A stretch of 64,000 nt of DNA from Aphrophora alni (lineage: Eukaryota > Arthropoda > Insecta > Hemiptera > Aphrophoridae), in NCBI GenBank assembly GCA_963513935.1, contig OY740768.1, forward strand, positions 15,674,590-15,738,589. The letters are read 5' to 3'. The first letter of the stretch is position 1, and each line of letters begins with the position of its first letter. Under the pieces are notes generated by a model. It was given only the letters and a program-made list of their open reading frames with translations, did no database searches and was not told the DNA's origin. Shown piece by piece: positions 33,229 through 56,175 of the stretch. The position numbers were made by a program, and so were the translations under genes.

Positions 33229-35807
33229 TTCCGAGACTCTCGATCCGCCTCGCGGACTTCATTGGACGGCCTCACCGGTATTTAAATCGACCCCACCTCT
33301 GGTAGACAGGTTCGCACAGCCCATATATCCCACTTAAAGAGATTTTTCCACCCCAAATATTAAATAGAAGTGTTACACCCTATATACCGCCTTACACTTT
33401 TTTCTCTACACTTGGGCCAGTCTCAACCGGCTTAGGTGATATTAGTTTAGTTCTTTTTCAATTCTTTCTTCTTCTTCCTCTTATAATTGTCACATCACTC
33501 AAAACACCTTCCCTATATCATCTATTACCATTCACTCCATAACCCCCCCTCCCCTATTCTGGTTTCGTCTACCATGCGGGCCCAGTATGGCTAAGGTGCG
33601 TCCTTGCTAAGGGCGCACCTCTACGAAACGGCGCCTTGGTGGATGGGACCATTTAGGGATTGTCCGCCTTTTTTTTTATACACACCACCGAGAGGGCAAG
33701 CTCAATGCAGCCTCGGGTTTGTCGGCCTTCCCTTGTGAATGGAATGGTATTACACTTTTTTTTACTTTTGGGGATTTGGTTTTTTTTAAGCCCTTTTTTG
33801 TTTTTCCTATCCCCAATATATATTTTTTTGTGATGCCTTCCCCTCGCTTGGGTCGCCCGACCGACCTGCTAACCACTGCATAACGACTAATCCGGAGTTA
33901 GTCCGAGCTTCCTCTCTCAAACCTCATTCATCACTCATTTATACCCCCCACCTTATTATTATCCTTATAAACCCAAGCTTCCTTTCAAACATTCCACTCC
34001 TTGACACACTACACTTACCTCCTCTTTTTTTTCCTCTATCACCAATCTTGGTCTTTTTAGTTTAAGGAATTAAATTGTTTAATTATTTGTGTGGGTTATA
34101 TGTATTAATGGTGTTGGCATTAACCAATTTTTTTTTTAATTCAATTGTGTAATGTCCCCCCCCCTACTTTATGTGCGCAAAATTTTTTTAAAATTTTTCG
34201 TTAAGTAACCTCAATCCCAGAACTACCGGCATATGTATGACCTCTGGCTTTTGGTCGGCTGTAACGCCCCTCAGCACGATGCCGACCAAGCCAGGGAACC
34301 TTATTGCTGCGACTTTACCTAGCTCTAATTCCCCCTTTCCTTCCTTCAACTCCTTAAGCCTCTTGTTGACCTACTAATAATTTTTGGTTCTATGAGCGAA
34401 ATTTAAAAAGTTTGTCAGTGGTCAAGCATTCGTATTTTTCTTATAGTTGTTTGGTATTAATTTTTGTCTATGGTTGGTGTAGGACGAGTTGTAAGTTTTC
34501 TTTTCTCTTTGGCATTTTAATTGCCTTTTGTGTTTGATCAAGTTCAACATAAGTTGTTATATATTTGGTATCAGATATATATATATATTTATAAATTAGC
34601 CTAATTGTTAGGGTCATGTAGCTCATTCCATTACTTCCCACCTAACCAACTCTTAATCTTTTTTTCTACAACCTCTGCTCAACCCGCCGAAATTTCATAG
34701 GTTTTATCGCTAATAAGCTATAGTTTATTGAATCCAAGTTCAATTTATCACTTAATATCTAGTGTATTTCCACTAACTTTTAGTGAAAATCACGAATTTT
34801 TTCTTTAAGTATCTGGTCCGTGGGTCTTACAATCATGGCATGGGCAACAGTATTGTGATTGCCTATCCCATCGATTTATTGTAGTAATTTAAATGCCACA
34901 AAAAAAATAATAAAAATAAATAAAAAAATTATATATAAACAATAAAAAAAACAAAAAAAAACATGAAAATTTAACGATAAGTGGCTCGTAGATAATTAAG
35001 CACCCTTCATCTTCACCACAACCATACTTAATGTAACAATTACAAACTTTTTTTTAGTTTATAAGGAACCGTTTAACCTGTAAAATGAGACTGTAAGTAA
35101 CCTTGAAATTTAACCAAACTACAGATCTACACCTTACAAAACCCACTTGTGAACATCACCTCATTTTTCGTTATCAATATCCTTTTCCGATTCTTTAAAC
35201 CACCCACCTTCTTCATTTTTAAAACCAAATCAACAGGATGAAAATCAGAGCCAAATCTCGCCTAAAGCCAAATATATAAAAAGGTACCAGAGAGTCTCCA
35301 GGGTTACGCTTCGCTATAATGGATGACATTAAGGTATTTTTGCCTATACGCTCTTTTGGCTGCTACAGTGAACAATTCATAAATGACGTCATCAGTGCCT
35401 CCTACCTGTTTACTGGGAATTGCATCTTAATTTGGAGACCTATTTCTTAGTTCCTGTGCAAATATGTACAATGTTTGGATAAGAGCTTCATGTGACAACT
35501 CCGGGACTCGGTTACTATACTACCTAAGGCGTGGCTCACTAATATACCTTTTTTGCCTGTTCTTTCACCCATTCCCATTTGTTTATTCTTCCAATCTGCA
35601 CACCATACTTCTCTAAACTCTCTTCCACCCTGCATTTTACTCAGTTTTCCATCAGCCATTTTCAAATTTTTTTGTTAACAAACCAACTTTAGTTTAAGTT
35701 TTAATAAACAATTGTACGGCTAATCCTATCCCATAGCAATCCCATTCAATCCTCATTTCGCGGCATAATCTTTCTGTTTATTTCTACTTTACCTTCTAAG
35801 TAACCCC

Positions 35808-35843
<36 letters not shown>

Positions 35844-36311
35844 GGGTACAAAAAATAAATAATTTTTTTTTAAAAAATATATTCATATTTACATTATATT
35901 ATATTGTACGAAAGTTGTACACCTTCAGACCAGACAGTTAGTATAAAAAAAAAAAAAAAATTAATTATATATATTTTTTTTCCTGGCACCGGGGGAGGAT
36001 TTCCCCCTTCCTTTTTTTTTTCTCCTTTACCCATATCGGTTCTTCCTTTTACCCCAATTATAAAATTCACTGTCAACCTGCCCTTTCATTCAGTGGTTTA
36101 TAGGCTTCCAGTTTGTTCTAAGTTACAGTCGTTAGGGCGAGCACTTCGCGTGTAAGTGTTCGCGTTTAATTTTTTTCTTCGCGAGCTGACCACTATGACA
36201 ATGTCACCTAACACTGACTAACTTTATACCTTGTCCCATCCCCATACCTTCACTCCCGTCCCGCGCACGGCGCTTCTTTTTTTGGGTTTTTTTTTGGTTA
36301 GAGGGGGTGAC

Positions 36312-36837
36312 TGTGGTGATTACCACCACTCCCCCTCCCCTTCGTGAATCTGGACATATCCGCCCGGCCAGCTGATAAGACCAGAGTAGTGCTCGAGACA
36401 GCTGTGACTAAGGACGTCTTCAGCGTCCTCCTAATTATATTATAGTGCGGTAAATTTCTATTATGCCTTGCTAAACCCAAAGGAATAGGGCCGTTCGGCC
36501 CTTGGGTTTATATCTGGGCGCATCGCGACTTTTGGAATATCGTATAATTATTAGTCGAACTATACGCGGCTACGTTAGGCCCTGCTATAGACCGACATGT
36601 TGTTGCAATACAGTGTAGTTAATATTAATATTGGTATTAGTGTAATCCTCTTATTTTAAGTAAATTAGTTTCTAGTAATACTTGTCAAAAATGGCTAGCC
36701 TAAGTTGAGATCCGCCCAGTGTACTTAATTAATTTTACCACGCGATCGGGACCCGGTAATACATTACCAAAGTAGATCCGCGGACCACCCAAATCGTGCC
36801 CCATAGCAATCGCCCATTTTCTCCCCCTGCCGTTGCA
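36312..36837 (+). repeat. LTR 3 (3' outer)
   Basis: 526 bp, followed by the AATT duplication. It differs from LTR 1 and LTR 2 by A to G at 36489, which turns GAGCCGTTCGGCCC into the perfect inverted repeat GGGCCGTTCGGCCC inside the larger hairpin. Confidence 0.95.
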
Positions 36838-36841
36838 AATT

Positions 36842-36959
36842 GTAATGACACTTCTATGACAGTCGACGCGACATATCCCCTTCACGTTTATCTCGAATGG
36901 CAGTCCTCACCATCTGTTGGTTAAGTGATACCCTAGCTCTGCGTTCATCGTTGCTTATA
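36842..36959. other. Flank of the insertion
   Basis: Unique sequence of moderate GC content between the insertion and the 69-bp array. The element landed roughly 120 bp from that array. Confidence 0.5.
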
Positions 36960-37400
36960 TTAATGATGAATATTGTTGCGTACATGTAAACATAGCAAAA
37001 TTAGGAACATAATATTGTCTCTAAGTTAACCACTTATGTAAAGCTCTCGTACATGTAAACATAGCAAAAGCAAAAGGAAGAACATAATATTGTCCCTAAA
37101 TAAACCACCTTTGTAAAACTGTCGTACATGTAAACATAGCAAAAGTAAGAACATAATATTGTCCCTAAGTAAACCACCTTTGTAAAACTGTCGTACCTGT
37201 AAACATAGCAAAAGTAAGAACATAATATTGTCCCTAAGTAAACCACATTTGTAAAACTGTCGTGCATGTAAACATAGCAAAAGTAAGAATATAATATTGT
37301 CTCTAAGTAAACCACCTTTGTAAAACTGTCGTACATGTAAACATAGCAAAAGTAAGAACATAATATTATCCCTAAGTAAACCACCTTTGTAAAAGTGTTT
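36960..37400. repeat. 69-bp tandem repeat, about six copies
   Basis: GTACATGTAAACATAGCAAAA starts units at 36980, 37049, 37124, 37193, 37262 and 37331: spacing 69 bp, once 75 because of a GCAAAA insertion. Units share TAAACCACCTTTGTAAAACT and ATAATATTGTCCCTAAG. Long minus-strand frames across it (a 23-residue period) exist only because 69 is a multiple of three. Confidence 0.95.
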
Positions 37401-48609
<11,209 letters not shown>

Positions 48610-49190
48610 GTCCCTATCGAGAATTTTGTGATTCTCTCTGCCAATTATGGCTGAGGAACTCTCCCACGGAATAAAATGATTCAGAAAGTTGTAATTCCCT
48701 CAGACTGTTTTTATAGGCTTTTGTCCTGAATTTGTTTTAATTTTTGAGGAGGTTGTTTATAAAGATAACACCAGCCTGACTTGGCAATTTATTATGCTTC
48801 TCAAGTCTGTGTGGCCTCTTTTGGAGGTCATTTTTTCCCTAATGTTATAATTATTATGTACTTGTCTTTTAACATTGCGCATATATTTATACTTGTAGTA
48901 CATTATTACCTCAACAATGTACATACATGGTAAAGTCAATATAGAAAGCCTTTAAAAGCCATTTTGCAGGATTGTATTTGGCCCAGTACAGTTATCAGTC
49001 TCACTGCTCTTTTTTGTAGTGTAAATATTCGTCTTACATTTTGGATTGTTGAGTTACCCCAAACAGAAATTCCATAATTTAAGTTTGGAAAAATCATCCC
49101 TTCGTTAGCCATACACAGGTTACTAACAGTGCCAAATGTTTTCACTGTCCTCAACAAATATATATATTTGATGATAGTTTTCTGCAAATG
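48610..49190 (-). pseudogene. C-terminal relic of a non-LTR reverse transcriptase
   Basis: Reading leftward on the minus strand: NYGISVWGNS and RIFTLQKRAVRLI (about 49000-49100) are the conserved block just after the RT domain in Jockey/CR1-type ORF2 proteins. CKMAFKGF follows at the start of a frameshift near 48937. The next frame gives LPCMYIVEVIMYYK, then HNNYNIREK, matching the usual tail order. FYSVGEFLSHNW near 48640 matches the usual end of these proteins. Frameshifts and missing RT and endonuclease domains show a 5'-truncated, inactive copy. Confidence 0.75.
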
Positions 49191-49993
49191 AATATGATTC
49201 GAACAGTTTAATTGATTGTCAATTAACAGGTCAATGAACTTTACTGATTGTATTGAGAAGAGAATATTTAATTTCCTTACTTTTTTTTAACGCCAGGGTC
49301 GGAATAGAACAAGAACTGGTCAAGAGAGACCTGATAGGAACGATGAAAAAGAGTGATCTAACCCAAGACTTAACAAAAAAAAGTGTAAAAATTAGTTAGA
49401 TCCCTTGGGACTGTCAAACCAGTACTCACTATATGTGAGACTCTGAGGGTTGAGGTAAGAATAACCCTACAAACATAGAGGATGACAAAAATACAATAAA
49501 TCAGTCCACAAATTACTGATTGATACATTAATTTACTTTTATTTGAAATCTATAAATACAGTCTGTGCTTTTATTGTGCAAGCTATCTATACATTAGTTT
49601 GTATGAGTCGGGACACATTTATAAGATTCGCAGGTTAAATATAATAAAAAACAAATATGTGCAAATCATTACACTAACTTTCCCACACACTTGTCCACAA
49701 AACAAAAATAATATTCTTATCTTCCCAGATTTGTCTCTAATACTATGTCTTTTTAGATGTGAAAAAGAAAACAAGGTAATTTTATTTAGACCTGATATGT
49801 TTTTCTTTTGCGCATACGTTGAGGTAGGTTAAATCAGCCAAAACAGGAACCTATGCTAAACAAATTATTACTATGGTGTATACGAGATATATTGACAGTA
49901 TTTTCTTCTTGAACAGTATAGTAATTTGTAATTTTCCCCTTCAACAGTTTGTCCACTAGGTGTTATTTGGGTGAATGAGATAATTGCATGAAC
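49191..49993. other. Spacer with a dispersed-repeat copy
   Basis: About 49297-49470 is a minus-strand copy of the repeat that forms the 58-59.6 kb array (TCCTATCAGGTCTCTCTTGA on the complement). The rest is unclassified. Confidence 0.5.
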
Positions 49994-50812
49994 TAGTGAT
50001 GTGCGAGTTCGAATTAAAATACTCGGTGATTCCGAGTATCAAAATCCTCGGAAGAGTCCGAGTATTAAAATCCTCGGTTTCGAATTAAAATACTCGGTCA
50101 AAATCCTCGTAACTAGGAACAAGGAGGAAGTAATGTGCGAGTCATAGCGAGTATCCTCGGTCTGCGAGTATCCTCGGTGTGCGGCGAGTATCCTCGGACA
50201 ACTGTATTCGTTAGTGTTGTGTCAATTCCAAACAAAATACTCGGTGTTTCTACTTTGGTTACATTTGTTTCTAAGCTGATTTTTCACTACACATTAATTA
50301 AACATTACGATTTTGAGTTATAATGATTTAGATTCGGTAACAAGTTCAATTTAAAATAACAATAATATTAATTTATTTCCACATTAACAAAAAGTAAATT
50401 AAATTATTATTTAATTGTTATTACTGTACTTATATTTAAATAAATATTATTAGGTTACCATCTTTATAAAAAATATAGTAAATTAACTTATTTTAAATAA
50501 TAACTAAATTATTAAGTTGTAGTCTGTAAACAGAGACAGACATATTATTGACAGGACTGGTTGTAAACATTGTATCATAATAAATCTTTGACCTTGGTTA
50601 TTCTACTATAGTTTCAAAAAACATTCGGTTATATTAAACGCATAAGTGAAGGTTTATCTAAAACGATCTGATTATTCTGATTGGTAAAACTGAGTTCGAT
50701 GCGCATAATCATTGTGCGCAGATACTCGATGTCGAATTAATAATACGAGTATTGAAATAATTCGAAGCCGAGTATTGCGAGTATATATTTCACCCGAGTA
50801 TCAACATCGCTA
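49994..50812. mobile_element. hAT-like MITE, 819 bp
   Basis: The ends are TAGTGATGTGCGAG and, on the other strand, TAGCGATGTTGATACTC, an imperfect inverted terminal repeat of the TAGNGATG type typical of hAT elements. A perfect 8-bp target-site duplication GCATGAAC (49986-49993 and 50813-50820) confirms the borders and the hAT assignment. Subterminal zones on both sides contain many CGAGTAT / ATACTCGG words in both orientations (about 50010-50220 and 50720-50800), as expected for transposase-binding sites. The 500-bp AT-rich centre encodes no transposase, so it is non-autonomous. Confidence 0.88.
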
Positions 50813-50820
50813 GCATGAAC

Positions 50821-51496
50821 CTCGTGTAATTACGGCCATTACCACCGGCTGCGCGTCGAGCGATAATGCAGTTAGGCGAGTATAAGCTGGAGGGGCAAAA
50901 TGCTGACAGTACCAAACTAGTCCAAGTTTTAATTAAATATTTTGCATTAGGACATCACCATCGTTATGGAAACAATTTGTACACATTTTTCCTTTTGTAT
51001 TAAATTTTTAGTTGTTTTGGAAGGTTTAACGACTTACTCTACAGTAGGTTTTAAAATTTGTGTAACAAAATACATTTTAATATTGTGCCTACTTTCCGCA
51101 TTGTTATGTCGGCGCTTAATTCTCATGTAGTTGCGTGATAAACACTTCTACGGTACAAGTTGAAGTTCTCCTTAATTGGAGGAATTGTTACTACAGTATT
51201 AAAAGTACAGAAAGAAACAGTTAAATAAACTTAAACACTTTTGAAAACTATTAAAAAATTTAAAAAAACCTCTTCAAAACCATTGAACCAAGTACTAAAA
51301 CGATTTGTAAAAAAAATAAGATAATAATAATAATCACAACACAAATAACAACACTTCTCGAATTACCACACTTTTGTTTACTTCCGTTTAAATTAATTAT
51401 GTTAACATCAACACAAGCTAATATTATTAGATTGGTGTCGTTTAAAACGTAATATTTTTTTTAAATTTATTTATAACAACAAATTTCTAATATAAA
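50821..51496. other. AT-rich spacer
   Basis: Only the first ~80 bp is GC-richer. No gene recognised. Confidence 0.4.
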
Positions 51497-52773
51497 TCCA
51501 GATGTTTTTAACTACAGATTTTTATGAATTCCAACCAGAAGTTTTTAACTACAAATGTTTAAAAATTCCAGCCAGATGTTTTTAATTACAGATGTTTACA
51601 AATTCCAGCCAGATATTTTTAATTACAGATGTTTATAAATTCCAGCCAGATGTTTTTAATTACAGATGTTTATAAATTCCAGCCAGATATTTTTAATTAC
51701 AGATGTTTATAAATTCCAGCCAGATGTTTTTAATTACAGATGTTTATAAATTCCAGCCAGATATTTTTAATTACAGATGTTTATAAATTCCAGCCATGTG
51801 CTTTTAATTAAAGATGTTTAAAAATTCCAGCCAGATGTTTTTAATTACATATGTTTATAAACTCCAGCCAGATGTTTTTACAAATGTTTATAAATTTCAG
51901 CCAGATGCTTTTAATTACAGAAGTTCAAAAATTCCAGCCAGGTGTTTTTAATTACAGATGTTTATAAATTCCAGCCAGTTGTTTTTAATTACAGCTGCTT
52001 ATAAATTCCAGCCAGATGTTTTTAACTACAGATGTTCATAAATTTCAGCCAGATGCTTTTAATTACAGATGTTTAAAAATTCCAACCAAATGTTTTAAAT
52101 TACAGATGTTTATAAATTCTAGCCAGATTTTTTAATAACAGATGCTTATAAATTCCACCCATTTTTTTTTTATGTTTTAAACTATAGATGTTTATAAATT
52201 CCACCCACATGTTTTTAATTACAGATGTTACAAATTCCAGGCATATATTTTTAACTACAAATGTTTATTTATTTCAGGCAGATGCTTTTAATTAAAGATG
52301 TTTAAAAATTATAGATCTTTAAAAATTCCAGCCAGTTGTTTTTAATTACAGATGCTTATAAATTCCAGCAGGATGTTTTTAACTACAAATGTTTATAAAT
52401 TTCAGCCAGATGCTTTTAATTACAGATGTTTAAAAATTCCAACCAAATGTTTTAAATTACAGATGTTTATAAATTCTAGCCAGATTTTTAAATAACAGAT
52501 GCTTATAAATTCCACCCAGATGTTTTAAACTATAGATGTTTATAAATTCCAGCCAGGTACTTTTAACGACAAATGTTTATTTATTTCAGGCAGATGCTTT
52601 TAATTAAAGATGTTTAAAAATTCAAGCCTGGTATTTTTAATTACAGATGTTTATAAATTCCAACCAGTTGTTTTTAATTACAGATGTTTATAAATTCCAA
52701 CCAGTTGTTTTTAATTACAGATGCTTATAAATTTCCAGCCAGATGTTTTTAATTACAGATGTTTATAAATTCC
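51497..52773. repeat. 37-bp minisatellite, about 34 copies
   Basis: The unit contains ATTCCAGCCAGATG, TTTTTAATTACAG and ATGTTTATAA. Each 37-bp unit is itself two related halves (CAGATGTTTTTAATTA and CAGATGTTTATAAATTC), so the array arose from an 18/19-bp precursor. Copies near 51590-51790 are the most uniform; decay is greater toward 52100-52600. Confidence 0.95.
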
Positions 52774-53820
52774 TAAATATAAATTAGCAATAGGTTAATG
52801 GTCAAAACTTTCATATATTCAATTTTCCCTCCTTTATGTTCAATCTTTTGAAATTTGGGAAGAAACAACTTTAGGGTGAGTCTCACGCACGACACCTTAA
52901 TCTTCAAAATCTGTTAAAAACTGTAGAAATTGTACACCTAGCCTATTAAATAAATATAGATAAAACAAGAAAAGTTAATTTCTTGAATAAGTGAAAAAAA
53001 AATCTATGACATCGGTTTTACAACTTTCATAAATTAATAATAATATTTAATGTGTAATAATATATCATAATGTTGTCATGTAGTAAATATAAAAGCATGA
53101 GTTTAAAAAGATAACAGAAAATAGTGTTCTCAAGTTTATGGTTCGTGTGCTTAGCTATTTGTTTTTCTTTTTGTTTAAAGGCAGAATACGTTTCGTTCAT
53201 AATCGCCTTAAAAGAAAACTGTTTTAACTAAAGACCCTCTAGCCTTAGAATACTTTAATAGCATTAGGGTCAGAAGGGAACAAGAGAGACCTAATAGAAA
53301 AGATGATGTGAGATCTAACCCAAAACTCAAGCTTAATATAGTGGAAGGTGAGAAATGTTATTGAAGAATTAATTGTTGATGTTGTCGTAGGCCTATAAAC
53401 AAGAAACTTAATGCAACATTTTTATTCAGAGTATTTTTATTTATAGAAATTTCGAGTTTTATTCAAAACAGACATAAAAAAAAAAAATGTAAATATTTCC
53501 TCTATGTTATCTTTCTTTTTATTCTTTATGAACTTAATACAAACGATTCTATAGTTTTTATAGTTAAAGAAAAATTCTAAACAAGGCTACATGGAGCAAC
53601 AAATGAAAATTAAATGTAAATCTATCAGGTGGTAAGAAATAAGGTTATTACGCAATTTTGTAAGTTTTCAAAATTGAGAATGTCGTTCACAATACTTTCA
53701 AACCTAAACTATAACTTGCCATTTTTTAAGCGTAAGAAAAAAAAAACAAAAAAAAACAACTAATTATAAATAATAATTGTCGCACCAAGTTTATTAATAA
53801 TTTACGAGGAATAAACTCAA
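52774..53820. other. AT-rich spacer with a dispersed-repeat copy
   Basis: About 53262-53345 is a minus-strand copy of the 139-bp-array repeat (CTTTAATAGCATTAGGGTCAG). Nothing else recognised. Confidence 0.5.
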
Positions 53821-53903
53821 GTCAGGTTGGCCGAGTGGTCTAAGGCGCCAGATTTAAGCTCTGGTTCCCAATTGGGAGCGTGGGTTCGAACCCCACACCT
53901 GAC
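53821..53903 (+). tRNA. tRNA-Leu (anticodon UAA)
   Basis: An 83-nt type II tRNA that reads UUA codons. The acceptor stem GTCAGGT/ACCTGAC pairs over 7 bp and the D stem is GCC/GGC. The anticodon stem CCAGA/TCTGG encloses TTTAAGC, giving anticodon TAA. The long variable arm folds as TCCCAATTGGGA. The T stem GTGGG/CCCAC encloses TTCGAAC. Internal promoter boxes A (TGGCCGAGTGG) and B (GGTTCGAACCC) are intact. No intron, and no encoded CCA, as expected for a eukaryotic nuclear gene. TTTT at 53907-53910 and a T6 run shortly after serve as RNA polymerase III terminator. It looks functional. Confidence 0.98.
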
Positions 53904-53906
53904 AAA

Positions 53907-53923
53907 ATTTTAAAACATTTTTT
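53907..53923 (+). terminator. Pol III terminator of tRNA-Leu
   Basis: A TTTT run begins 4 nt after the tRNA 3' end, followed by a backup TTTTTT at about 53918. Confidence 0.8.
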
Positions 53924-55049
53924 AACATTTATCTGCTATGACAAAAACCTTATTTAATTTTAAAAAAATAATAAGACAATTTTAGTATTATGAGCACTGC
54001 TACAATACTGTATTATTTTTATATTTGCTTAAAGAACATAACAGAATGAATTATTTAATATAGATTTTGTTTTTTAATATTATGAGCACTGCTTAAATAC
54101 TATATTATTTTTATAATATTTTAGCATAGATTTGCAAAACAACAAAACAGAATGAATTATTCATTATCAAAATTTAATATAGAAATTTCATTATTATTGT
54201 TATTTGTTATGAAATATACGCTGATCTTACCTATCAACTGATTAAGTGAAACTTCTGCACTTACAAAAAATACGAAATCTGTCATTAAAGAAATAGATGG
54301 TTGAAAAACATTGCACACATTTTCTCACTTACCCACTCCAAAAATCGTAGGAAAACTGATGAAAACTATTCATCTCCAAAAATGTATGTCAAAAAGTGAA
54401 AATATATAGAGAGAGATGGCGACTAATATGGTTTTGGGTCCTTAGATACTACATTTGAGTAAAATTTCATCAAAACCATCAATTAAAAAATAATTCGTAA
54501 ATTGTTGTTGTTTTTATTATTAGTAGTTAACATAACCCTCCCATTTTAATTTATCTAAAAATCTAGAGAAATATGTCTACCCATGAAATTGTATTAAAAT
54601 CGGTAACATGTTTTTACTCCAGACGGCGAACAGACATTATTCCAAGATACCACTTTTTGTCACAAAAAACAATATCACACTACTATGTGATAAAATAAAA
54701 AGCAACGTGTAAATTACAAACGTTTCACAAAATAATAGCCAAAATTAATATTCCTACTATTTTTGTAAAAAATCCTCTACACTAAATTAATAATGCTTGA
54801 AGAATAAATACAAATTTTAATTTTCTATATGCCGTTCTTAAATGAGATATGTTGTTTTGCGGGCCTCTTTTAGTAATATTTATGTATTTGTATAGAGCCT
54901 GTTTTTACTTAACTTGATTCATGAACTCCTCAAATAAAAAATACACTTTCTACACGCTAACTTGATACATCTGAAAAGTGAAAATTCCTTTTTTATTTTT
55001 AATAGGAAAATACTTACCCCTGTATTCCAGTAACCGTGTATATATTATT

Positions 55050-55051
<2 letters not shown>
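53924..55051. other. AT-rich spacer
   Basis: Contains a plus-strand copy of the GACAGAC-type dispersed repeat at about 54340-54630 (GGGTCCTTAGA, then TTTGAGTAAAATTT). A duplicated phrase TATTATGAGCACTGCT occurs at about 53987 and 54078. No gene. Confidence 0.5.

Positions 55052-55110
<59 letters not shown>
55052..55110. repeat. (TA)n microsatellite
   Basis: Uninterrupted AT dinucleotides over 59 bp. Confidence 0.98.
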
Positions 55111-55115
<5 letters not shown>

Positions 55116-55858
55116 TTATTTAGTATATATTATTTAAACCGTCCTCCTCATTCTTTTAATTTCGACAACTCTAGGAAATTCATCAACAATTTCGGAAAAA
55201 ACTCTGAAGTAAAGATAAGCCTTATCTCTACAGACTTACTGTGTTTAGAGTGACACTATCTTCTTTATGACCCTGATTTACGGTTTACAGATAAAATGAA
55301 TGTCAAAGTGGTAATATATTACATTTAGTTAACTGAAATTGCATCAGTAGAAAATATACTTTCTTTTAAAACACACAAGTAGATACATAATAGAAGTCTG
55401 AACCAGGCATGGTTTTAGAACGTAAAAAACAGGCACATAGATCAAATTCAAAGTTTTTATCAGGCAAGTCTAAATTTCGAACGGGTGAATACAGAAAAAC
55501 GCGATTTTTTTTTAATCTTTAGAGAAATAAACAACCTTCTTTTCAAATAGATCCTATCCTAACATCCCCTTCCCCTCATACGATTTTTAAATGTTAAGGA
55601 GCTCATATATTCCAATTTGACAATAACGTTTAAACCGTTTTCCACATTACTAAACATTTGAATTGGAAGCAGCAAGTGATTTTTTTGTCCAAATAATAAA
55701 TACAATTATTTACGCTATAAGAACATATAAAGGATGCTAGCTCAATACATGTTATTCGCATAGTCATATTTTGCCATTCATTCATACAATATGACTTCAT
55801 TTTTTGGGGAAATTCCGCCTATAGTGATATTATCTTTTTGAACTAGACCAGAAGAGGA
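55111..55858. other. AT-rich spacer
   Basis: No gene or repeat recognised. The non-LTR relic begins at its right end. Confidence 0.4.
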
Positions 55859-56175
55859 TCGTGTGGCAAAAGTCTTTCATACTCTTGTATGGGCCTTTCT
55901 AAGGAATTAAATATATTACCTTTTCCATGCATTTTTATTTATGAGTGCATTATGTTTGTTAAGAAATATGAAGAGAAATTCTCTAGAGTGAACAGTTTTC
56001 ATTCGTACAATGTTAGCAGTAGGAAAAATGAACCCAGGGCACAACACAGAGGGATGTCAATTTTACCGGGATTAAGTTCCACCACAGACTTTCCTGGAAT
56101 ATTAGAAGCCCATCTTGTGTAAAGAAATTTAGAAGGACCTTGCAAGGTTATTTTCTGAATAATTGTTTTTATTGT
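55859..56175 (+). pseudogene. C-terminal relic of a second non-LTR retrotransposon
   Basis: From about 55871 one frame reads SLSYSCMGLSKELNILPFP, then CIFIYECIMFVKKY, then FHSYNVSSRKNEP; these are the conserved post-RT blocks of Jockey/CR1-type ORF2. After a frameshift near 56060, GIKFHHRLSWNIRS and VKKFRRTLQGYFLNN match the usual final segment. Upstream RT and endonuclease are absent, so the copy is 5' truncated and frameshifted. The following ~400 bp (to about 56600) may be its 3' UTR. Confidence 0.75.

Larger units (their letters stand above)
24860..36837 (+). mobile_element. Tandem LTR retrotransposon (LTR-int-LTR-int-LTR) with SGNH hydrolase
   Basis: Three 526-bp LTRs (24860, 30586, 36312) alternate with two 5200-bp internal regions, giving an exact period of 5726 bp. 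LTRs begin TGTGG and end TTGCA. The tetranucleotide AATT precedes the first LTR (24856-24859) and follows the last (36838-36841): a 4-bp target-site duplication around the whole array, not around each unit. Each internal region starts with a primer site for initiator tRNA-Met and ends with a polypurine tract. The copies are almost identical: I saw T/A at 25715/31441, A/T at 28731/34457 and A/A/G at 25037/30763/36489. No gag, protease, reverse transcriptase or integrase frame is visible; the only domain protein is an SGNH-type hydrolase. It is non-autonomous by this reading and very young. Confidence 0.92.

Noticed and set aside
24860..36837. Reading the 5.7-kb duplication as an assembly artefact
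   Set aside because: Not fully excluded, but base differences between units and the single target-site duplication at the outer ends fit a real tandem element; long reads would settle it.
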